NCBI GenBank assembly: GCA_905234735.1
Contig: CAJOJA010000011.1
Coordinates: 124,001 to 188,000 of the forward strand
From: an uncultured Bacteroidaceae bacterium
GTDB lineage: Bacteria; Bacteroidota; Bacteroidia; Bacteroidales; Bacteroidaceae
Reading direction: 5' to 3'
DNA length: 64,000 nt
How positions within the stretch are numbered: position 1 is the stretch's first letter; each line of letters starts with the position of its first letter. The position numbers were made by a program, and so were the translations under genes. Of the stretch, positions 8,114-17,118 are shown piece by piece. The notes under the pieces were generated by a model. That model was not told where the DNA came from, ran no database searches, and worked only from the letters and a program-made list of their open reading frames with translations.

Positions 8114-9905
8114 AGACTTCCATTTGACACTTGCGACAGTCGAAGCGTAGACGAAAGCGCCGCCCGTCGGCCAGTCGCAGACAGAGCCTTTCTCCCTCTT
8201 CATTCTTCCCTCTTAATTCTACCCTCTTCACTTTGTTGCACATTCCCAGTTCGTAGCGGATGCAGTAGCGGCAGGTCATAATCAGCGGACTGTGCCCAGC
8301 CTCCTTGGGGGCAACCTCCATAGCCCAGTCCACCCGATTGGCCCCGCGGCAGAGATAGAACTGGCGCGCCTTGTGGTTGGCCACATTGGCCAGGTAGGTA
8401 AGGTCTGTGAACGGGCTGTTGGAGGACGAGGATGGACTCGCCAAGCGCTGGGCGGGATAATTATTCTCAACTCTCCGCGCTAAACTCTCCACGAGTTTCC
8501 TCCTCCATTCCGCCAGCACACTGCCAGGTATGAACCAGTTCTGCGACATCTTAATGTCCACCCCAGTGGCCTCATAGGGTGTGTCGCCGAGGCGTGAAAG
8601 CTGGCGCGTTATGGGTTCTGTCTGTGGACTGCGTGCCAGTTCGCACGGCAGGACGAAGGTACGTTCCGCGCTGACGCCGTCCTCGCGTGTCAGGCGAAGC
8701 AGAAACTCTCCCTCGCGGCTCTCTTTCAGCAACCAGCATACGCCCACTTTCCTCGTGGCCGTTGGCTTCGCCAGCTGCTTCTCAAACTCTTGGTCGTGAT
8801 TGCGATAGAGTGTCAGGGGGGATTGTGGCATGAATCTGGGCAGCTCTTCGACGCGATTCACGCGGAAGCCTTCCAGCTGTCCATGCTCGTTGATGTAACA
8901 GAGTCCGTCGCCGTTATGAATTTCGGCAGATTCGATGGGTTCTCCCATGCTTTTGGGTGTATGGATATTCGCCATGTTGCGCGTACGTCCATGCATGAAA
9001 TAGTCTGTAAACAGGCGGTTGAACGACTTGGCCGGATTGGGGGTAAAAGCTATGGATTCGCGACCGATACTGCTTCGTCGGTATTCCTGTGGACGGCGTT
9101 GGATGATTTCGTCGAGCTGTTGCCTGTAGTAGGCCACAACGTTCTTTACATACGAGACGTCTTTCAGTCGGCCCTCTATTTTCAGGCTCGATGCACCAGC
9201 ATCCAACAGGGCTTCCAGGTCGTTGCTGCGGTTCATGTCGCGCAGCGAGAGCAGATGTTTCTGGCGCACCAATACCTGCTCTTTGCCCCTTATGTCTCGC
9301 TCCTCTATCAAATCGAAAGGCATACGGCAGAACTGGGCGCACTCGCCCCTGTTGGCCGAACGTCCGAAACAGTATTGCGAGGCGTAGCATTGTCCATTGT
9401 AGGAGACGCAGATGGCCCCATGTACGAAGACCTCCAGACGGACGTCAGGCACCCGACGGTGTATCTCCTCTATCTCCTCCAGCGTCAGTTCGCGTGCCAG
9501 TACCACTTGCTCGAAACCCAGGTCGCGTAACCAGGCCACTTTCTCTGCTGTGCGGTTGTCCATTTGCGTCGAAGCGTGGAGGGGTATCTGTCGTTTGTCG
9601 TCTGACAGCGTGGCCATATCCTGCACGATTAGCGCATCCACACCGATGGCAGTGAGTTCTTCAATTAGTTTAGAAATTTCTTGTAACTCATTGTCGTACA
9701 GAATGGTATTCAGTGTTACATACACCTTTGCTTTATAAGTATGTGCGTGTCGAACCAGTTCGGCAATGTCCTCCACCGAGTTTCCTGCGGCAGCTCGTGC
9801 ACCGAACTTTGGCGCCCCGATATATACCGCATCGGCACCGTGCTTCAGGGCCTCTATGCCCGTCTGCAGGTCTCTCGCTGGTGCCAGCAATTCAATGAAT
9901 CTCAT
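8103..9905 (-). CDS. U32-family peptidase / tRNA or rRNA hydroxylation-type protein
   Basis: A 600-residue U32 protein beginning MRFIELLAPARDLQTG. The N-terminal TIM-barrel-like part carries the GADAVYIGAPKFGARA motif. The cysteine cluster beginning CYASQYCFGRSANRGEC (about residues 165-190) and further CxxC pairs near the end (MTCRYCIRYELGMC about 541; DCRKCQ at the terminus) are expected to hold an iron-sulfur cluster. In E. coli the U32 proteins TrhP (YegQ) and RlhA hydroxylate tRNA and 23S rRNA cytosine, so a nucleic-acid modification role is more likely than proteolysis. The start at 9905 overlaps metA by 14 bp. A repeat-like GAGAGTTGAGAA stretch within the gene encodes the segment around residues 480-490. 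Confidence 0.85.
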   Translation of the reverse strand: MRFIELLAPARDLQTGIEALKHGADAVYIGAPKFGARAAAGNSVEDIAELVRHAHTYKAKVYVTLNTILYDNELQEISKLIEELTAIGVDALIVQDMATLSDDKRQIPLHASTQMDNRTAEKVAWLRDLGFEQVVLARELTLEEIEEIHRRVPDVRLEVFVHGAICVSYNGQCYASQYCFGRSANRGECAQFCRMPFDLIEERDIRGKEQVLVRQKHLLSLRDMNRSNDLEALLDAGASSLKIEGRLKDVSYVKNVVAYYRQQLDEIIQRRPQEYRRSSIGRESIAFTPNPAKSFNRLFTDYFMHGRTRNMANIHTPKSMGEPIESAEIHNGDGLCYINEHGQLEGFRVNRVEELPRFMPQSPLTLYRNHDQEFEKQLAKPTATRKVGVCWLLKESREGEFLLRLTREDGVSAERTFVLPCELARSPQTEPITRQLSRLGDTPYEATGVDIKMSQNWFIPGSVLAEWRRKLVESLARRVENNYPAQRLASPSSSSNSPFTDLTYLANVANHKARQFYLCRGANRVDWAMEVAPKEAGHSPLIMTCRYCIRYELGMCNKVKRVELRGKNEEGERLCLRLADGRRFRLRFDCRKCQMEVYAE

Positions 9906-10809
9906 CCAGATTGAACGGAGTCTCCTGGTAAACGTAGTAGTTGAGCCAGTTGGTGAAGAGCAGGTTGCCGTGACCGCGCCAAGTGACGCGTGGGGGCTGG
10001 GTGGGGTCGTCGTTCCGATAGTAGTTTTCGGGCTTGTGTATGGGCAGCCCCTTGCCCAAGTCGCGTTTGTACTCGGTGTCCAGCGTGTAAGGCTCGTATT
10101 CCGAGTGCCCTGTAATGAAGATTTCGCGTCCTCCGCGTGCCAGCACCATGCCAACGCCGCTCTTCTCGCTCTCGGCTATCAGCGTCAGTTCGGGGTTGGC
10201 CAGGATGTCCTCGCGACGCAACTCGGTGTGGCGGCTGTGGGGCATGTTGAACTCGTCGTCGAAGCCTCGGAATATCGGGAGTTTGGGGTCAAGAATATGT
10301 TGGGGGAAAATGCCAAACATCTTCTCCGGCAGCTGGTATTTGGGTATGCCGTAGTGGTGGTAGAGACCCGCTTGCGCTGCCCAGCAGATGTAGAGCGTGC
10401 TGGTGACGTGGGTGCGGCTCCAGTCGAAGATTTCCATCACTTCGTCCCAGTAGTTCACGTCTTCAAAGTCGAGGTGCTCCAGCGGTGCACCCGTGATGAT
10501 GAAACCGTCGAACTTCTCATGGCGCATCACCTCGAAGTCGCGATAGAAGGCTCGCATGTGTTCCACGGGCGTGTTCTTGCTGGTGTGGGCCTTCACCTTC
10601 ATCAGGTGGATTTCCAGTTGCAGGGGGGTGTTCGACAGGATGCGCACGAGGTCGGTCTCCGTCGTTATCTTCAGCGGCATCAGGTTCAGTATGGCGATGC
10701 GTAGGGGGCGTATGTCCTGGTGTTCAGCGCGCGAACTGCCCATGACGAAGATGTTCTCCTTCTTCAGCAGCTCTATGGCGGGTAGTCTATCGGGAAGTCT
10801 TAATGGCAC
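9892..10809 (-). CDS. metA: Homoserine O-acyltransferase MetA (GTG start)
   Basis: The enzyme acylates homoserine in methionine biosynthesis. With the GTG start at 10809 the protein is 305 residues, matching MetA length, and begins VPLRLPDRLPA as family members begin (M/V)P.(K/R).P. Motifs are the catalytic Cys in YICWAAQAGL (about residue 140) and the His/Glu of ITGHSEYE (about 232-239). The reading frame extends upstream to 10953, but that stretch reads through junction repeats and the promoter, so I reject it. Whether acetyl-CoA or succinyl-CoA is used cannot be told here. It is first in an overlapping three-gene operon. Confidence 0.93.
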   Translation of the reverse strand: MPLRLPDRLPAIELLKKENIFVMGSSRAEHQDIRPLRIAILNLMPLKITTETDLVRILSNTPLQLEIHLMKVKAHTSKNTPVEHMRAFYRDFEVMRHEKFDGFIITGAPLEHLDFEDVNYWDEVMEIFDWSRTHVTSTLYICWAAQAGLYHHYGIPKYQLPEKMFGIFPQHILDPKLPIFRGFDDEFNMPHSRHTELRREDILANPELTLIAESEKSGVGMVLARGGREIFITGHSEYEPYTLDTEYKRDLGKGLPIHKPENYYRNDDPTQPPRVTWRGHGNLLFTNWLNYYVYQETPFNLDEIH

Positions 10810-10867
10810 GGCTTTATAAATTGAGAATTGAAGATATAAAATCGAAGGTTGAAGATTAAAAGTGTTG

Positions 10868-10897
10868 CAAAGATACACTTTTCTGAGTGAATACTCA
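10868..10897 (-). promoter_or_regulatory. Promoter of the metA operon
   Basis: The minus strand has TTG (10897-10895), a 19-bp spacer and TATCTTTG (10875-10868), the Bacteroidota consensus. The GTG start lies about 59 bp downstream, across a TTGAAGATT-type repeat leader. Confidence 0.75.
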
Positions 10898-10905
10898 AAT
10901 AAAAT

Positions 10906-10936
10906 TTGGTAAAATACTCGCTTAATCGTATCTTTG
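10906..10936 (+). promoter_or_regulatory. Promoter of the alkaline phosphatase gene
   Basis: TTG at 10906-10908 and TATCTTTG at 10929-10936 on the plus strand (20-bp spacer), 37 bp before the ATG. It is divergent from the metA promoter in the same small intergenic region. Confidence 0.75.
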
Positions 10937-10973
10937 TAACCACGAATCCGCATAAATCATTAAAAAGACTGAT

Positions 10974-12389
10974 ATGAAAAAACATTTTCTTTCTATTCTG
11001 CTGTTGATGACGCTCGTATTGCCGGCAATGGCTCAGGGCAAGGTGAAGTACGTGTTTTATTTCATCGGCGACGGCATGGGGGTGAACCAGATTAATGTCA
11101 CGGAGACTTATCTGGCTGCTCTGAAGGGCAGGATTGGCTACGAACCCATCCTGATGTCCAGCCTGCCTGTCGTGGGACTGGTGAACACGTATTCCGCCAC
11201 CAACGGCGTAACGGACTCGGCGGCTGGCGGTACGGCATTGGCCTGCGGACAGAAGACCAAGAACGGAGCCATCGGTGTGCTCGAAGACCTGAAGACTCCC
11301 TGCACCAGCATCGCCCAGTGGGCCAAGAATGCAGGAAAGGCCGTGGGCATAGCCACGACGGTGGCCATCACACACGCCACTCCTGCCTCTTTCTATGGTC
11401 ATCAGCGCAGTCGCCAGATGTACTACGAGATTGGTCAGGACCTTTGCAAGAGCGGTTTCGACTTCTTTGCCGGGGCCGACTTCCATAAACCCAACACCAA
11501 GGAAGGAGAGCCCTCGCTGCGCGAACAGGCCAAGGCTGCCGGCTACACCATCCTGACGGGCGGATATAAGGAGTATGAGAAGAAGGGGCGCAAGGCCGAC
11601 AAACTCATCATGCTCCAGAGCGACTACCAGAACGAGAAACTGGGCAGCGACCATTTGCCTTACGCGCTGGATCAGGACAAGAACGACCTGACGCTGGAGC
11701 AGATTGTACGTGCCGGCATCAACTTCCTCTCGTCGAAGAACACCGACGGATTCTTCTTCCAGATAGAGGGCGGCATGATTGACTATGCCTGCCATCGCAA
11801 CGACATCGGCAACGCCATCAACGAAGTGCTCGACATGGACAAGGCCATCAAGGTCGCCTACGAGTTCTATCAGCAGCACCCTGACGAGACCATCATCGTC
11901 ATCTCTGCCGACCACGAGACGGGCGGACTGGTCATGGGCACGGGCCCCTACGAGCTGCACACCGACCTCCTGCGTTTCCAGCACAAGAGCATCGACGAGC
12001 TGAAGTGGATGCTGGGTCAGCAGTACAGGAAGAATCCTAAGAAGTTCACCTGGGCCAGTGTGGAGAAGACTCTGCAGGAGGAGATGGGCCTGGGCGCAGG
12101 CATCCCGCTCGACGACAAGCAGAAGGAGCGTCTGCAGAACCGTTGGGACGCCATCGAGAAGGCCATCGGCCAGGGCGACAAGGTGCAGGACCGCATCAAC
12201 GACCTGTGCGAAACCGCCAAGCGCATCCTAAGCGAGGTGGCCCGTATCAGTTGGGCCAGTGGTGGCCACTCCAACGGCTACGTGCCCGTCTATGCCATCG
12301 GTCCTGGCACTGAGATATTCCAGGGGCGCATCGACAACATCGAGATAGCCCCAGACATGGCCCGGATTGCCGGTTACAAGGCGGAATAA
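10974..12389 (+). CDS. Alkaline phosphatase (PhoA family)
   Basis: A 471-residue secreted phosphomonoesterase. The signal peptide ends PAMAQG. Metal-binding IGDGMG (about residues 28-33) and the nucleophile motif TDSAAGGTA (about 80-88, Ser nucleophile) are followed by THATPASFYGH, the IEGGMIDYACH metal site (about 263) and SADHETGG (about 312-319). A C-terminal GGHSNGYVPVYAIGPG carries the last zinc His. It releases phosphate from organic esters in the periplasm. It has its own promoter, 42 bp before aspS. No Pho-box equivalent could be identified. Confidence 0.93.
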   Translation: MKKHFLSILLLMTLVLPAMAQGKVKYVFYFIGDGMGVNQINVTETYLAALKGRIGYEPILMSSLPVVGLVNTYSATNGVTDSAAGGTALACGQKTKNGAIGVLEDLKTPCTSIAQWAKNAGKAVGIATTVAITHATPASFYGHQRSRQMYYEIGQDLCKSGFDFFAGADFHKPNTKEGEPSLREQAKAAGYTILTGGYKEYEKKGRKADKLIMLQSDYQNEKLGSDHLPYALDQDKNDLTLEQIVRAGINFLSSKNTDGFFFQIEGGMIDYACHRNDIGNAINEVLDMDKAIKVAYEFYQQHPDETIIVISADHETGGLVMGTGPYELHTDLLRFQHKSIDELKWMLGQQYRKNPKKFTWASVEKTLQEEMGLGAGIPLDDKQKERLQNRWDAIEKAIGQGDKVQDRINDLCETAKRILSEVARISWASGGHSNGYVPVYAIGPGTEIFQGRIDNIEIAPDMARIAGYKAE

Positions 12390-12431
12390 TACACTCTGTA
12401 AAATTGAAATCGTCAAACAGTATTATAAAAG

Positions 12432-14167
12432 ATGTACAGAACAAGAACTTGTGGCGAGCTGCGGCTGGCCAATGTAGGAGAGACAGTAACGCTGAGCGGA
12501 TGGGTGCAGCGTACGCGCAAGATGGGCGGCATGACGTTTGCCGACCTGCGCGACCGCTACGGCATCACCCAGTTAGTATTTAATGAGCAGACCGATGCCG
12601 CCCTTTGTGAGCGTGCCAATCGGATGGGCCGCGAGTGGGTCATCCAGATTGTGGGCGAAGTGAGCGAACGACAGTCGAAGAACCAGAACCTGCCTACGGG
12701 CGACATCGAAATCATCGTGCGCCAGCTCGTCGTATTGAACGAGGCACAGACGCCCCCCTTCACCATCGAAGAGCAGTCGGATGGTGGCGACGACCTCAGG
12801 ATGAAGTACCGCTACCTGGACCTGCGCCGTCCCTGTGTGCGCAAGAATCTGGAACTGCGCCATAAGTTTGCCTTCGAGGTGCGCCGCTATCTCGACCAGC
12901 AGGGCTTCATGGAGATAGAGACTCCCGTCCTGGTGAACTCGACCCCCGAGGGCGCCCGTGACTTCGTGGTCCCCTCGCGCATGAACCCCGGCCAGTTCTA
13001 CGCCCTGCCACAGAGCCCGCAGACGCTGAAGCAGCTGCTTATGGTGGCCGGCATGGACCGTTACTTCCAGATTGTGAAGTGCTTCCGCGACGAAGACCTG
13101 CGTGCCGACCGCCAGCCCGAGTTCACCCAGATTGACTGCGAGATGTCGTTCGTCGAGCAGGAGGACATCCTGCAGATGTTCGAGGGCATGAGCCGCCATC
13201 TGTTCAAGACCATCCTCAACATCGACATCCCCAAACTGCCACGCATGACCTGGGCCGATGCCATGAAATACTACGGCTCGGACAAGCCCGACACCCGCTT
13301 CGACATGAAGTTCGTGGAGCTGATGGACGTGCTGAAGGGGACGGGCGAGTTCGGCGTCTTTAACGAGGCCGAGTACATCGGCGGCATCTGCTGCGAGGGG
13401 CAGGCCGTCTACACCCGCAAGCAGATTGACCAGCTGACCGACTTCGTGCGCCGCCCGCAGATAGGCGCCAAGGGCCTTGTGTACGCAAGAGTGGGGGAGG
13501 ACGGCGCTGTGAAGTCCAGCGTCGACAAGTTCTATTCGCCCGAAGTCTTGGAGAACCTGAAGAACGCCATGCAGGCCCGTCCCGGCGACCTCATCCTTAT
13601 CATTAGCGGCCCCGACACGCTGAAGGCCCGCAAGCAGCTGTGCGAACTGCGTCTGGAGATGGGCAGCCGCATGGGCCTGCGCCCCAGGGACAAGTTCTCC
13701 TGCCTCTGGGTCATCGACTTCCCCATGTACGAGTGGAGCGACGAGGAGCAGCGCCTCATGGCCATGCACCATCCCTTCACCTCGCCCTCCTGGACACCGA
13801 CCCCGCCAGCGTTCGTGCCAATGCCTACGACATGGTCATCAACGGCGTGGAGGTGGGCGGCGGCAGCATCCGTATCCACGACGCCAGACTGCAGCAGAAG
13901 ATATTCGAAATCCTCGGCTTCACCCCCGAACAGGCCCAGCAGAAGTTCGGCTTCCTGATGAATGCCTTCAAGTACGGTGCGCCCCCTCACGGCGGACTGG
14001 CCTACGGTCTCGACCGCTTCGTCAGCCTCTTTGCCCAACTCGACAGCATACGCGACTGCATAGCCTTCCCGAAGAACAATTCGGGCCGCGATGTCATGCT
14101 TGACGCTCCCGGCTTCATCGACCAGAGCCAGCTGGACGAGCTGCATCTGAGGGTTGAAGTTGAGTAG
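12432..14167 (+). CDS. aspS: Aspartyl-tRNA synthetase, frameshifted
   Basis: AspRS charges tRNA-Asp. The first frame (12432 to about 13781) begins [10 protein letters not shown] and carries the anticodon-binding OB fold, class II motif 2 and the bacterial insertion domain, up to AMHHPFT. The sequence then continues as a good AspRS only in another frame (from about 13781 to 14167): [18 protein letters not shown], the GGGSIRIHD motif and class II motif 3 GLAYGLDRF. The few residues expected after HHPFT (usually MP..ED) are missing. Restoring a 19-nt loss gives exactly 584 residues, normal for the family. Because aspS is essential, an assembly or sequencing error is the likelier cause, but a real lesion with a second copy elsewhere is possible. 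Read literally, the first frame stops at 13958. Confidence 0.9.
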
Positions 14168-14171
14168 TAGA

Positions 14172-14212
14172 GAAGTTAAGTAGTTAAGAAGTTAAGAAGT
14201 TAAGAAGTTAAG
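14172..14212. repeat. Short tandem repeat TTAAGAAG between aspS and ald
   Basis: Exact TTAAGAAG at 14184-14191, 14192-14199 and 14200-14207, flanked by TTAAGTAG and a partial unit. It is one of many simple-sequence spacers found at gene junctions in this window. Confidence 0.8.
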
Positions 14213-14229
14213 TTATAATCGTTGTTACC

Positions 14230-15342
14230 ATGAAAGTCGGAATCCCCAAAGAGATTAAGAACAGCGAGAACCGAGTGGGCATGACACCTTCGGGTGTGGC
14301 CGAGTTGACACGTCGCGGACACCAAGTGTTCGTGCAGCACACTGCCGGGGAGGGCAGCGGATTTGCCGACGGGGACTACGAGGCGGTGGGGGCCCGGATT
14401 CTGCCCACCATCGAGGACGTCTACAGGGAGGCCGACATGATTGTCAAGGTGAAGGAACCGATAGCGCCCGAATACCCGCTGGTGCGCAGGGGGCAGCTGC
14501 TCTTCACCTACTTCCATTTTGCCTGCGAGGAGCAGCTCACCCGCGCCATGCTCAAGAGCGGAGCCACGTGCATCGCCTACGAGACCGTGGAGCGCGGCGA
14601 CCGCTCGCTGCCCCTGCTCATACCGATGAGCGAGGTGGCCGGGCGCATGGCGGCCCAGAACGGCGCCTACTACCTGCAGAAGACCAAGGGCGGCAAGGGC
14701 AAGCTAATGGCAGGCGTGCCGGGAGTGATGCCGGCCAACGTCCTGGTCCTGGGCGGCGGGACCGTGGGCGAGGCGGCTGCCCGCATGGCCGCCGGCATGG
14801 GGGCCAACGTCACGATTACCGACGTCTCGCTGCCCCGGCTGAAGCAACTGGCTGCCGAACTGCCCGCCAACGTCCATACACTCTACTCCTCGCAACACAA
14901 CATCCGGCGCCAGCTGCCCGCGGCGGATGTGGTCATCGGCTCGGTGCTCATCCCGGGCGACGCCGCCCCCAAGCTCATCACCAGGGACATGCTCCGGCTG
15001 ATGGAGCCCGGTACGGTGCTCGTGGACGTGGCCATCGACCAGGGAGGCTGCTTCGAGACCTCGCGCCCCACCACCCATAGCGAACCCACCTACACCGTGG
15101 ACGGCATCGTCCACTATGCCGTAGCCAACATACCCGGCGCCGTGCCCCACACCTCCACCATGGCCCTGACGAACGCCACGCTGCGCTACGTGCTGGCCCT
15201 GGCCGACAAGGGCTGGCAGCAGGCCTGCCGCGACGACGCATCGCTGGCGCGCGGAGTCAACATGGCGGACGGCCGTTGCACCTACGAGGCCGTGGCCAAG
15301 GTCTGGGGGCTGGATTACACACCGCTGCCACTTTTGGCGTAG
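14230..15342 (+). CDS. ald: Alanine dehydrogenase
   Basis: A 370-residue NAD-dependent enzyme converting L-alanine to pyruvate and ammonia (and back). The N-terminal substrate domain starts MKVGIPKEIKNSENRVGMTP and has the catalytic Lys in VKVKEP (about residue 75) and His in FTYFHFA (about 96). The Rossmann dinucleotide fold is marked by VLVLGGGTVGEAAARMA (about 170-186) and the family ending DGIVHYAVANIPGAVPHTST. Length is typical. The gene is notably GC-rich compared with the island downstream. It ends 24 bp before a strong hairpin. Confidence 0.95.
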   Translation: MKVGIPKEIKNSENRVGMTPSGVAELTRRGHQVFVQHTAGEGSGFADGDYEAVGARILPTIEDVYREADMIVKVKEPIAPEYPLVRRGQLLFTYFHFACEEQLTRAMLKSGATCIAYETVERGDRSLPLLIPMSEVAGRMAAQNGAYYLQKTKGGKGKLMAGVPGVMPANVLVLGGGTVGEAAARMAAGMGANVTITDVSLPRLKQLAAELPANVHTLYSSQHNIRRQLPAADVVIGSVLIPGDAAPKLITRDMLRLMEPGTVLVDVAIDQGGCFETSRPTTHSEPTYTVDGIVHYAVANIPGAVPHTSTMALTNATLRYVLALADKGWQQACRDDASLARGVNMADGRCTYEAVAKVWGLDYTPLPLLA

Positions 15343-15365
15343 CCGATAGCCGAGCCCCAGACATT

Positions 15366-15413
15366 ACTAACGCCTGGGCCTGCATCACGCGCGACATGGG
15401 CCCAGGCATTAGT
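15366..15413 (+). terminator. Hairpin terminator after ald
   Basis: A 15-bp stem with one mismatch (15366-15380 with 15399-15413) and an 18-nt loop, followed by T-rich sequence (TTTTCACG repeats, TTTTTT by 15450). The loop contains a 20-mer found again at 28638-28657. Confidence 0.65.
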
Positions 15414-15544
15414 ATGGCCTTTTCACGTTTTCACGTTTTCAATTTTTTCTAATCGGACGCCCGAAGGCCTACGCTTGGCTCGTTCAAGAATTTTATGTTC
15501 CCTCCTCCCTTCACTCGCCTCCATCCCCGATGAATACAGGCCTG

Positions 15545-15735
15545 AACGCGAGGGAGGTGTGTGGGAAACACCTCCCTGACACCTCCCTAACACCTCTGAA
15601 CTGCACCCCCAAAGTTGGCCTTACGTGAGGTGATAGGGGACGTCTGAGGGAGGTCTCGCGCTAACACCTCCCGTACAGCGAGCCCTTTATTCATCGGCCC
15701 TCCAAGCCTATTGAGGGAGGTAGGGAGGTTTTTTT
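15545..15735. repeat. G/C-rich repeat cluster built on GGGAGGTGT
   Basis: A perfect 10-bp hairpin, AGGGAGGTGT (15551-15560) with ACACCTCCCT (15568-15577), is followed by several more ACACCTCCC copies on either strand (about 15580, 15590, 15664) and ends in GGGAGGTAGGGAGG plus a T run near 15720-15735. No reading frame is supported. It looks like a REP-type intergenic repeat, with the last part possibly acting as a terminator. Confidence 0.6.
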
Positions 15736-15813
15736 CGTTTGAGAGTTAAGGATGAATGATGCAATCGCATTAAAATTTTCAACTCTCCATTTTCAACTTT
15801 CAATTTTAATCCG

Positions 15814-15821
15814 TATCTTTG
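15814..15821 (+). promoter_or_regulatory. Promoter element for the structured RNA / methylase leader
   Basis: TATCTTTG on the plus strand. Transcription should begin near 15826-15828, exactly where the first predicted stem of the structured RNA starts. The upstream region is the TTCAACTTT-type repeat, and no good -33 TTG is present. Confidence 0.6.
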
Positions 15822-15824
15822 TAC

Positions 15825-16060
15825 TCGGCAAGGGTCGATTCGCCGTCAGCGGAGAGTGCCTTTGCCGAAATCTTATTGGAAAAATAACGAAGCGCTTGCT
15901 TTGTTCGGATAGCTTTACGAATCTACCACATTCAAGAAGAGTCCAATCCGAAAGAATAAGTGTAAGCGCCTGTGCGTCAAGCATGGGCGTGACTTATCTG
16001 GATTGGTGGGCTTGTGGTAGAGCCTGTAAAGCTTGGATGAGAAATCGTTCATGCTTTTTC
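15825..16060 (+). ncRNA. Candidate structured RNA upstream of the methylase island
   Basis: No convincing gene lies in 15825-16121, but base pairing is dense. Hairpin I pairs 15825-15834 with 15859-15868 (10 bp). A rod-like arm nests five stems: 15911-15918 with 16026-16033 (8 bp), 15923-15930 with 16013-16020 (8), 15943-15949 with 16000-16006 (7), 15956-15961 with 15992-15997 (6), and 15966-15975 with 15981-15990 (10, including three G-U pairs) closed by a GTCAA loop. An asymmetric bubble (about 15890-15910 / 16034-16044) and a short outer stem (15885-15889 with 16045-16049) lie outside it. The single long rod with a central bubble recalls 6S RNA, but I cannot confirm a family. It could also be a 5' leader of the methylase mRNA, whose ATG is about 60 bp further on. 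The strand is inferred from the promoter. Confidence 0.6.
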
Positions 16061-16121
16061 TGTGCTCTATTGCCTGCCTGCGCCTCCGAAGATAAGCAGC
16101 GCCATGAAGAACGCATAGTGT

Positions 16122-17117
16122 ATGGCAAACAAAAATCTGAATGCAGCCAAAGAGGCCAAGAAGGATGAGTTTTACACGCAGCTGGAGGACATCAACAACG
16201 AGTTGAAGCACTACCGTGAGCATTTCCGAGGGAAGACGGTGCTTTGCAACTGCGATGACCCGCGTGTGTCAAACTTCTTTACCTATTTTGCCTATAACTT
16301 CGAGTTTCTGGGTCTGAAGCGACTTATCACGACTTGCTATAAGAACCAGGATATGGACCTCTTCAGTCAGAACAAGAGTGAGCAGGCCATCTATCTGATA
16401 TACGACGGCGACAGGAACGGCAACAACATTCCCGACCCTGAAGAAATAGGCATCCATCCGCTGAAAGGTGATGGGGATTTCCGTTCAAAGGAATGTGTCG
16501 AACTACTGAAGCAGTCTGACATAGTGGTGACGAATCCTCCTTTTTCGCTCTTCCGTGAGTATGTGGCGCAGCTAATAGAGTATGACAAGAAGTTCTTGAT
16601 AATAGGTCATCAAAATGCAGTCAAATATAAGGAGATATTTCCTCTAATTATGCAGAACAAAATATGGCTTGGCTATGGTTTCAAAGGAGGTGCGGGGCAT
16701 TTTATGTCAACGTACGAAGACAAAGCAAAAGCAGGTGACCATCGTGAGGGGATGATAAGAGTATCTGGTGTACATTGGTTTACCAACTTGGAAATTAAGA
16801 AAAGACAAGAAGAAATAATACTATATAAGCATTATACACCAGAAGGTTACCCTAGATATGTAAATTATGATGCAATAGAAGTTCCTAAAACTGAACTGAT
16901 ACCATATGATTATGATGGACTAATGGGAGTTCCTATTACCTTTATGGACAAATACAATCCCAACCAGTTTGAAATCATAGGTGTTAGTTTAGTCCTTGGC
17001 TCAAATAAACCTAAAGATTTACCCAAAAGCAAACAAGGAGGACCTGCGTTCTATTTAATAAAGAATGGAGAATATCAGCGTTTATATGATAGAATAGTAA
17101 TCCGCAGAAAGAAATAA
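16122..17117 (+). CDS. M.EcoRI-like adenine-N6 DNA methyltransferase
   Basis: A 331-residue methylase closely resembling M.EcoRI over its whole length: DEFYTQ..DI.NEL..YREHF (about 15-35), CNCDDPRVSNFF (about 42-53), GDGDFRS, then the catalytic SDIVVTNPPFSLF (NPPF at about 138-141), YDKKFLII, NKIWLG, and the C-terminal MGVPITF..KYNP.QFE. It should methylate adenine in a short DNA site using S-adenosylmethionine; the site is unknown. No EcoRI-like endonuclease is adjacent. Instead a DUF262-HNH protein starts 1 bp after its stop. The 3' half is clearly more AT-rich than the surrounding genome, suggesting transfer. Confidence 0.93.
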   Translation: MANKNLNAAKEAKKDEFYTQLEDINNELKHYREHFRGKTVLCNCDDPRVSNFFTYFAYNFEFLGLKRLITTCYKNQDMDLFSQNKSEQAIYLIYDGDRNGNNIPDPEEIGIHPLKGDGDFRSKECVELLKQSDIVVTNPPFSLFREYVAQLIEYDKKFLIIGHQNAVKYKEIFPLIMQNKIWLGYGFKGGAGHFMSTYEDKAKAGDHREGMIRVSGVHWFTNLEIKKRQEEIILYKHYTPEGYPRYVNYDAIEVPKTELIPYDYDGLMGVPITFMDKYNPNQFEIIGVSLVLGSNKPKDLPKSKQGGPAFYLIKNGEYQRLYDRIVIRRKK

Positions 17118-17118
17118 C

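Noticed and set aside
15752..16168. Plus-strand open frame across the long intergenic region before the methylase
   Set aside because: It crosses junction repeats, the promoter and all the RNA stems; composition is Cys/Ser/Arg-rich without family motifs. The base pairing explains this DNA better.
15915..16223. Minus-strand open frame over the structured RNA
   Set aside because: It overlaps the start of the methylase and the rod-like stems; no leader or promoter fits.
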